A stretch of DNA of 64,000 bases from Sphingomonas sp. JUb134 (GTDB lineage Bacteria > Pseudomonadota > Alphaproteobacteria > Sphingomonadales > Sphingomonadaceae). The notes under the pieces are model-generated. The model saw only the letters and a program-made list of their open reading frames with translations. It did not search any database and was not told the origin of the DNA. Of the stretch, positions 59,891-64,000 are shown in pieces (position 1 is the stretch's first letter; the number at the start of each line of letters is the position of its first letter). The stretch lies in contig NZ_SLYP02000001.1 in assembly GCF_004341505.2 (NCBI RefSeq), positions 941,001 to 1,005,000 on the forward strand, in the 5' to 3' direction. The position numbers and the translations under genes are program-made.

Positions 59891-60087
59891 GCGAGCGCTT
59901 CGCCGACGCGACGGTGCGATTGGCGGGGATGGCGGGGCTGTGGTTCGGCTGGAGCCCTGACGCCTTCTGGCGGGCTACCCCGGCCGAGCTTGGCGCGCTG
60001 GTGAAGGCGGCGGGCGGCGAAGCGGGCACGGCGCCGCCCGATGCGGGCACGCTTGCCCGGCTGATGGAGGCATTCCCCGATGGATGA
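59887..60087 (+). CDS. GTA phage tail-assembly chaperone (g10.1-like)
   Basis: 66 residues. WFGWSPDAFWRATPAELGAL is the hallmark of the small TAC_6 family that follows gp10 in GTA clusters. It should bind the tape measure during tail assembly. It starts inside the gp10 stop and overlaps the tape measure gene by eight bases. Confidence 0.87.
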   Translation: MSERFADATVRLAGMAGLWFGWSPDAFWRATPAELGALVKAAGGEAGTAPPDAGTLARLMEAFPDG

Positions 60088-60643
60088 GGAAATCGAGCGG
60101 CTGGTGGTGTCGGTGCGCGCCGATACCGCCGGCTTCGCGCGCGACGTGGCGGCGATGCAGAACAGCCTGGAGGGGCCGTTCGCGAGCGGCGTCGACCGCG
60201 CTGGCCGTGCTTTGGAGACGACGCTCGTACGGGCGGTGCGCAGCGGATCAATGGGCTTCGAGGACCTGGGGCGGATCGCCAACCAGGTGCTGGGCGAGAT
60301 CGCCGCGGGCGCGATGCGCAGCGGGCTCGACACGCTGCTGGGCGGAGCGGCGAGCGGGGGCGGGTTGCTGGGATCGTTGCTGGGGCTGGTGTCGGGCGCG
60401 CCGGGGCGGGCTACGGGCGGCCCGGTCAGCCCGCAGCGGCCTTATTGGGTCGGCGAGCGCGGGCCGGAGCTGTTCGTGCCCACCAGCAGCGGCAGCGTGG
60501 TGGCACCGCAAACCGGCGGCGGGCGAGACGTGCGGATCGCGATCTCGGTCCAGGCCGGGTCGGGAGACGCCCCGCGCGCGCTGGCCCAATCGAGCCGGCA
60601 GGTCGCGCGCGCGGTGAAGGCCGCGCTGGCGGACCTCGACTGA
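60080..60643 (+). CDS. GTA tail tape measure protein (short)
   Basis: 187 residues in the RcGTA g11 position. An N-terminal helical part (EEIERLVVSVRADTAGFARD) is followed by a Gly-rich hydrophobic stretch (LGGAASGGGLLGSLLGLVSG), and RPYWVGERGPELFVPTSSG with SVVAPQTGGG, which are typical ends of lambda-tape-measure-like proteins in GTAs. Tape measure length sets tail length, so the tail should be short. It overlaps the previous gene by eight bases. Confidence 0.85.
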   Translation: MDEEIERLVVSVRADTAGFARDVAAMQNSLEGPFASGVDRAGRALETTLVRAVRSGSMGFEDLGRIANQVLGEIAAGAMRSGLDTLLGGAASGGGLLGSLLGLVSGAPGRATGGPVSPQRPYWVGERGPELFVPTSSGSVVAPQTGGGRDVRIAISVQAGSGDAPRALAQSSRQVARAVKAALADLD

Positions 60644-60656
60644 GCGGGAGGGCTTC

Positions 60657-62945
60657 ATGGGATATTGGCTGGCGCGCACGCGGACCGTGCAGGCGGAGGA
60701 TGTGCTCACCCGCTTCGACCCGCGCTTCTGGACGGTGAACTTTCCGCGGCCGATGATGGCCTCGGTCGTGTCGAGGGCGCCCGATGCGCTGCGGGTGGAT
60801 GCCGTCTTCTACCGCAGGGACGATCTGGCGGGACTGATCTGGGAGTCGGAGGACCGGCACGACCACCCGTTGCTCGGCTATGCGACCGAGCGCGACTATC
60901 GCCGGTGTCGCCTGCGCTTCCGCTGGCGATCGGGCGGGGTGCGGCCGCTGGACGCGGTGCATGGGCCGGTGCTGACGATCGAGGGGCGCGACGCTGGGGG
61001 CACGCCGCGGGCCTGGTACGTGCGGCTGTGGAATTATGCCTCCGGCACGCCCGAGGACGCGGTGGTGGAGATCGACTTCGCCACCGCGATCGGCGGGTTC
61101 GAACTTCCTCCGGACGCGGACCCGGTCTGGGCCGGGGACGTCGACCGCATGTTCGTGTCGCTGGTGGCGCCGGACTATGATGGCGAGGACGCGCTGCTGC
61201 CGGGGCCGGCGAAAGGATGGGTCGAGCTGTCCGAGATCGCCTGCGACGGTCCGGATTCGGTGCTGGCGATCGGAGCGCCGATCCTGCCCGAGCATGGCCT
61301 GTCGATCGCGAGCGGCTATGACGACAGCTATCACCTGACGCCGGCCCGGCTGCTGCGCAACGCGCTGCACCTGGGGTATCGCGGCAGCATCGTCCATTAT
61401 GTCGGGATGAGCCACTATTTCCGGCTCGAGGCGAACGGCGGGGGCCTGTACGCGAGCCTGGCAGGGGGCGTGCTCAACACACCGTGCGTGGCGTGGCACC
61501 GGCATTTCGCCGCGGAGGCCAAGGCGCTCGGCTATGGCGTGATCTGGTCGCTGTCGTACGAGCTGCTCGACCAGCATTGCTGGGGCGATTGGAAGCAGCG
61601 CGCAGGCGACGGATCCCCGGCGCTGACCGGGTGGGAGCCGCCGTCGGCGCTGCTCTCGCCGGCGCATGGCGGCGCGATGGCGTATCTTCAGCAGGTGGCG
61701 CAGGCGTTCGTGCGGCTGGCGATCGAAGCGGGGCTCCTGGTCCGGTTCCAGGTCGGCGAGCCGTGGTGGTGGGTGATGCCGGACGGGCGGCCGTGCCTGT
61801 ACGACGCGGCCGCCCAGGCGCTGCTCGATCCGGTCGAGATCCCGAGCGTGCGAGGGCCGCTCGACGACGCGCAGACGGCGACGCTCGACCGGGCCGGTGC
61901 GGTGCTGGCGGCGTCGACGGCTGCGCTGACGGACGCGGTGCGGCAGGTGGCACCGGAGGCGGAGACGCTGCTGCTCGCCTATCTGCCGACAGTGCTCGAT
62001 GCCGCCGCGCCCGAGCTCAAGCGCGCGAACCTGCCGATCGGCTGGGCCTCACCCGCGTTCGACGTGCTCCAGCTGGAGGATTACGACTGGGCGGCCGTCG
62101 GCAATGTCGCGGCGACCGCGCGCGGGATCGCGGCGGCCGAGGCGCGGCTGGGCTATCCGCCCGAGCGCCAGCAGTATTTCGCCGGCTTCGTGCTGCGTCC
62201 GGAAGATGCCGGACAGTGGCAGGCGATCGACTGGGCTGCGGAGACGGCGCGGGCACGTGGCGTAACGGGCACCTTCATCTGGGCACTGCCGCAGGTGATC
62301 CGCGACGGCTTCGTGCATTTCGACGAGGGAGAGGATGCGATGCAGGCGTTCGACGACGTGCGCTTTCCGCTGGCGCTGGGGCGAGAGGCCGAGGTGGCGC
62401 CGGAGCTGTCGACCGCGATCGTCACCAGCGCGGGTGGCGCCGAGAAGCGGAACGCGGACTGGGCGCAGCCGCGGACCCGCTACGATGTGGGGCCGGGTGT
62501 GCGATCGGAGGCGGACATCGCGACGCTGCTCGCCTTTTTCCGCGCGCGGATGGGGCCGGCGCGCGGGTTCCGGCTGACGGATCCCTTCGACAACAGTTCC
62601 GGCGAGGATGTCAGCCCCGAAGACCAGGTGATCGGGGTCGGAGACGGCATCACGACGCGCTTCCCGCTCCTCAAGCACTATGGCGAGGTGGCGCGGCGGA
62701 TCACGCGGCCGGTGGCGGGCAGCGTCCGGGTGGCCGTGGACGGGATCGAAACGCACGGCTTCTCGCTCGATTCGGGCGGGATCGTCGCACTCGACCTTGC
62801 CCCGAACCGCGGAGCGGTGGTGACGGCCGGGTTCCGCTTCGACGTGCCGGTGCGCTTCGCCGAGGATCGGCTGGCGGTAAACCGGGCGACCTTCCTGGCC
62901 GGCGCCGCGCCTTCGGTGCCGCTGATCGAGGTGCGCGAGGCATGA
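60657..62945 (+). CDS. GTA distal tail protein: DUF2460 domain with a large N-terminal glycoside-hydrolase-like region
   Basis: 762 residues; the RcGTA counterpart g12 is only about 210. Residues from about 564 to the end are DUF2460 (FDDVRFPLALGREAEV, AIVTSAGGAEKRNADWAQ, RYDVGPGVRSEADIATLLAF, GFRLTDPFDNSSG). The first 560 residues are extra: a beta-rich opening (MGYWLARTRTVQAEDV, DHPLLGYATERDYRRCRLRF), then alternating strands and helices resembling a TIM barrel, with ASGYDDSYHLTPARLL, VIWSLSYELLDQHCWGDW, VGEPWWWVM (Glu368, possible catalytic acid) and VLQLEDYDWAAVGN. It may bind or degrade surface glycans. The frame is continuous, so it is one protein. Confidence 0.88.
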   Translation: MGYWLARTRTVQAEDVLTRFDPRFWTVNFPRPMMASVVSRAPDALRVDAVFYRRDDLAGLIWESEDRHDHPLLGYATERDYRRCRLRFRWRSGGVRPLDAVHGPVLTIEGRDAGGTPRAWYVRLWNYASGTPEDAVVEIDFATAIGGFELPPDADPVWAGDVDRMFVSLVAPDYDGEDALLPGPAKGWVELSEIACDGPDSVLAIGAPILPEHGLSIASGYDDSYHLTPARLLRNALHLGYRGSIVHYVGMSHYFRLEANGGGLYASLAGGVLNTPCVAWHRHFAAEAKALGYGVIWSLSYELLDQHCWGDWKQRAGDGSPALTGWEPPSALLSPAHGGAMAYLQQVAQAFVRLAIEAGLLVRFQVGEPWWWVMPDGRPCLYDAAAQALLDPVEIPSVRGPLDDAQTATLDRAGAVLAASTAALTDAVRQVAPEAETLLLAYLPTVLDAAAPELKRANLPIGWASPAFDVLQLEDYDWAAVGNVAATARGIAAAEARLGYPPERQQYFAGFVLRPEDAGQWQAIDWAAETARARGVTGTFIWALPQVIRDGFVHFDEGEDAMQAFDDVRFPLALGREAEVAPELSTAIVTSAGGAEKRNADWAQPRTRYDVGPGVRSEADIATLLAFFRARMGPARGFRLTDPFDNSSGEDVSPEDQVIGVGDGITTRFPLLKHYGEVARRITRPVAGSVRVAVDGIETHGFSLDSGGIVALDLAPNRGAVVTAGFRFDVPVRFAEDRLAVNRATFLAGAAPSVPLIEVREA

Positions 62946-63754
62946 CGGGCTGGCTCGAGGGTGCCCTCACCACGACCACCTTGTGCTGGCGGCTGGAGCG
63001 CATCGACGGCGTCACGATCGGCCTGACGGCGCATGATCGCGACGTAACCGTGGAGGGCCTGCGTTATCGCGCCGCGCCGGGCATGACCCCGTCCGCCATC
63101 CGCCGCGGCGACCGGATGGATGCCGACGACATGGAGGCAAGCGGCCCCCTCAGCATGGACGCGATCGGCGAGACCGACCTGCTCGCCGGGCGGTGGGATG
63201 GCGCGCGGATCGCCGTGTTTGCGGTCGATTGGACGAGGCCCACGGAACCGTTGCTGCTGGGCGAGGGGCGATTGGGCGCTGTCGAGACGGCGGACGGTGC
63301 GTTCACCGCGGAGCTGCGTGGCGCCGCGTTCGCGCTGGAACAGGCGGTGGTGGAGGAAACCTCACCCGGGTGCCGGGCGCACCTGGGGGATCGGCGCTGC
63401 CGCGTCCCCATGGCCGGCAGGCGGCGGTTCGCGCGCGTGGTCGCATCGGAAGGGCGGCAGCTGACGCTCGACCGGGTGGAGCCGGCCGCGGATGCCTATG
63501 GCGCAGGCCGGTTGCGCTGGTTCGGCGGCGCCAATGCGGGGCTGGAGTCGGCGATCGCCGCGTCCGATGGCGCGACCCTGACGCTGGAGCGCGTGCCGCC
63601 GCTGCCCGTCACAGGAGGCGAGCTGCTGGAGCTGGTCGAAGGGTGCGACAAGAGGCTGGAGACCTGTGCCGGCCGCTTCGCCAACGCAGTCAACTTCCGC
63701 GGCGAACCCTATCTGCCGGGGATCGACCTGCTCACCCGCTATCCCGGCGCATGA
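62942..63754 (+). CDS. GTA DUF2163 / phage BR0599-like tail protein
   Basis: The tail hub protein (RcGTA g13). 270 residues: DUF2163 part with TTTTLCWRLERIDGVTIGLT, HDRDVTVEGLRYRAAPGMTP, and GRLGAVETADGAFTAELRGA; the C-terminal BR0599-like part has cysteines in ETSPGCRAHLGDRRCRVPM and VEGCDKRLETCAGRFANAVN, which in RcGTA hub proteins bind an iron-sulfur cluster. It shares ATGA with both neighbours. Confidence 0.92.
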   Translation: MTGWLEGALTTTTLCWRLERIDGVTIGLTAHDRDVTVEGLRYRAAPGMTPSAIRRGDRMDADDMEASGPLSMDAIGETDLLAGRWDGARIAVFAVDWTRPTEPLLLGEGRLGAVETADGAFTAELRGAAFALEQAVVEETSPGCRAHLGDRRCRVPMAGRRRFARVVASEGRQLTLDRVEPAADAYGAGRLRWFGGANAGLESAIAASDGATLTLERVPPLPVTGGELLELVEGCDKRLETCAGRFANAVNFRGEPYLPGIDLLTRYPGA

Positions 63755-64000
63755 GCGGCAACCTGCGGATCGTCGCCGGGGCGCGGCGGGCGGTGGGAAG
63801 CCGGTTTCGCCTGCATGGGCGCGACCCCGCGCTGGGGCTCGACTGCGTCGGCCTGGTGGCCGTGGCGCTGGCAGCGGACGGGCATCCAGGGAGCGTGCCT
63901 GCCGATTACGCGCTTCGATCGGGCGACGTCGCGAACGCCGAAGCCCTGCTGCGCGCAGCGGGGCTGGTGCTGATCGCGGAAGGCGAACCGGGCGATGTGG
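63751..64000 (+). CDS. GTA NlpC/P60 family peptidase, 3' partial
   Basis: The RcGTA g14 counterpart, cut by the right edge; 83 residues are visible. The catalytic Cys is in ALGLDCVGLVAVALA, the usual DCxGL motif of phage NlpC/P60 proteins, preceded by VAGARRAVGSRFRLHGRDP. The enzyme should cut peptidoglycan stem peptides during DNA delivery. It starts in an ATGA overlap with the DUF2163 gene. Confidence 0.9.
   Translation, partial: MSGNLRIVAGARRAVGSRFRLHGRDPALGLDCVGLVAVALAADGHPGSVPADYALRSGDVANAEALLRAAGLVLIAEGEPGDV

Larger units (their letters stand above)
52698..64000 (+). mobile_element. RcGTA-like gene transfer agent structural cluster, right end outside the window
   Basis: Sixteen plus-strand genes in the fixed order of the Rhodobacter capsulatus GTA (terminase to NlpC/P60), mostly joined by ATGA or GTGA overlaps. 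No integrase, repressor, replication, lysis genes or attachment repeats were seen. Two small minus-strand genes interrupt the head region. The large host-specificity gene (g15) should follow beyond the right edge. Confidence 0.85.

Noticed and set aside
60657..62945. A frameshift or misassembly joining two genes in the 762-residue tail protein
   Set aside because: The frame is continuous, there is no internal ribosome site with a plausible start near the DUF2460 boundary, and composition is even on both sides.
52698..64000. An active, recently acquired prophage
   Set aside because: No integrase, repressor, replication or lysis genes or att repeats are visible, the composition appears to match the host, and the gene order is that of RcGTA.

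Overview
The window looks like chromosome from a high-GC alphaproteobacterium of the Sphingomonadales (Sphingomonas type). Pointers are the C4-type 5-aminolevulinate synthase, MipZ in place of MinCDE, a PgmG-like phosphoglucomutase/phosphomannomutase, an mdh-sucD-sucAB-lpd block, families of short palindromic intergenic repeats typical of this order, and a cluster of gene-transfer-agent (GTA) structural genes. Roughly 95% of the window is coding, and most genes are recognisable housekeeping functions. The genus assignment is an inference from gene content, not from a marker-gene comparison.

Layout. 1-9.2 kb: the end of a lactonase, a Tat-exported M3 peptidase, groES-groEL under a CIRCE operator, sppA with a GNAT acetyltransferase, and two membrane proteins. 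9.5-24 kb: a minus-strand energy-metabolism block. mdh, an unknown small gene, sucD, sucA, sucB and lpdA form one directional set; zapE and the succinate dehydrogenase genes follow, with sdhCDA separated from sdhB by a ClpP-like gene. 24-33 kb: prmA and neighbours, a periplasmic M48 protease/DsbA-type pair, and rne with a long upstream region. 32.7-40.6 kb: plus-strand amidase, PBP1A, prfB, a lipobox-bearing methyltransferase, thyA-folA, and ribF. 40.8-52.5 kb: hemA, murI, plsY-dprA, an unknown Gly-rich membrane protein, panC, mipZ with a J-domain gene, pgmG, an exonuclease, a DUF1440 protein, a TraB/GumN protein and an SBF-type transporter.

52.6-64.0 kb: an RcGTA-like cluster running off the right edge. 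The genes come in virion-assembly order: small terminase-like, large terminase, portal, DUF6127, prohead protease, capsid, connector, a short gene in the stopper position, DUF3168, tail tube, two tail-assembly chaperones, a short tape measure, a DUF2460 protein, DUF2163 and NlpC/P60. Most neighbours overlap by four bases. No integrase, repressor, replication or lysis gene is seen. Its base composition appears to match the surrounding genes, as expected for a domesticated GTA rather than a recent prophage.

The most interesting signals are in this cluster. A GAAC-N7-GAAC site, the alphaproteobacterial LexA-box pattern, lies beside a perfect TTGACA just upstream of the first gene. The capsid gene is bracketed by two strong hairpins, the first a textbook intrinsic terminator. 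Two small membrane-protein genes lie on the opposite strand inside the cluster. The DUF2460 distal-tail protein carries an extra N-terminal region of about 560 residues that resembles a glycoside-hydrolase barrel. Other points of note are the missing sucC, the split sdh locus, a repeat hairpin inside groES-groEL, and one repeat pair showing compensatory base changes.
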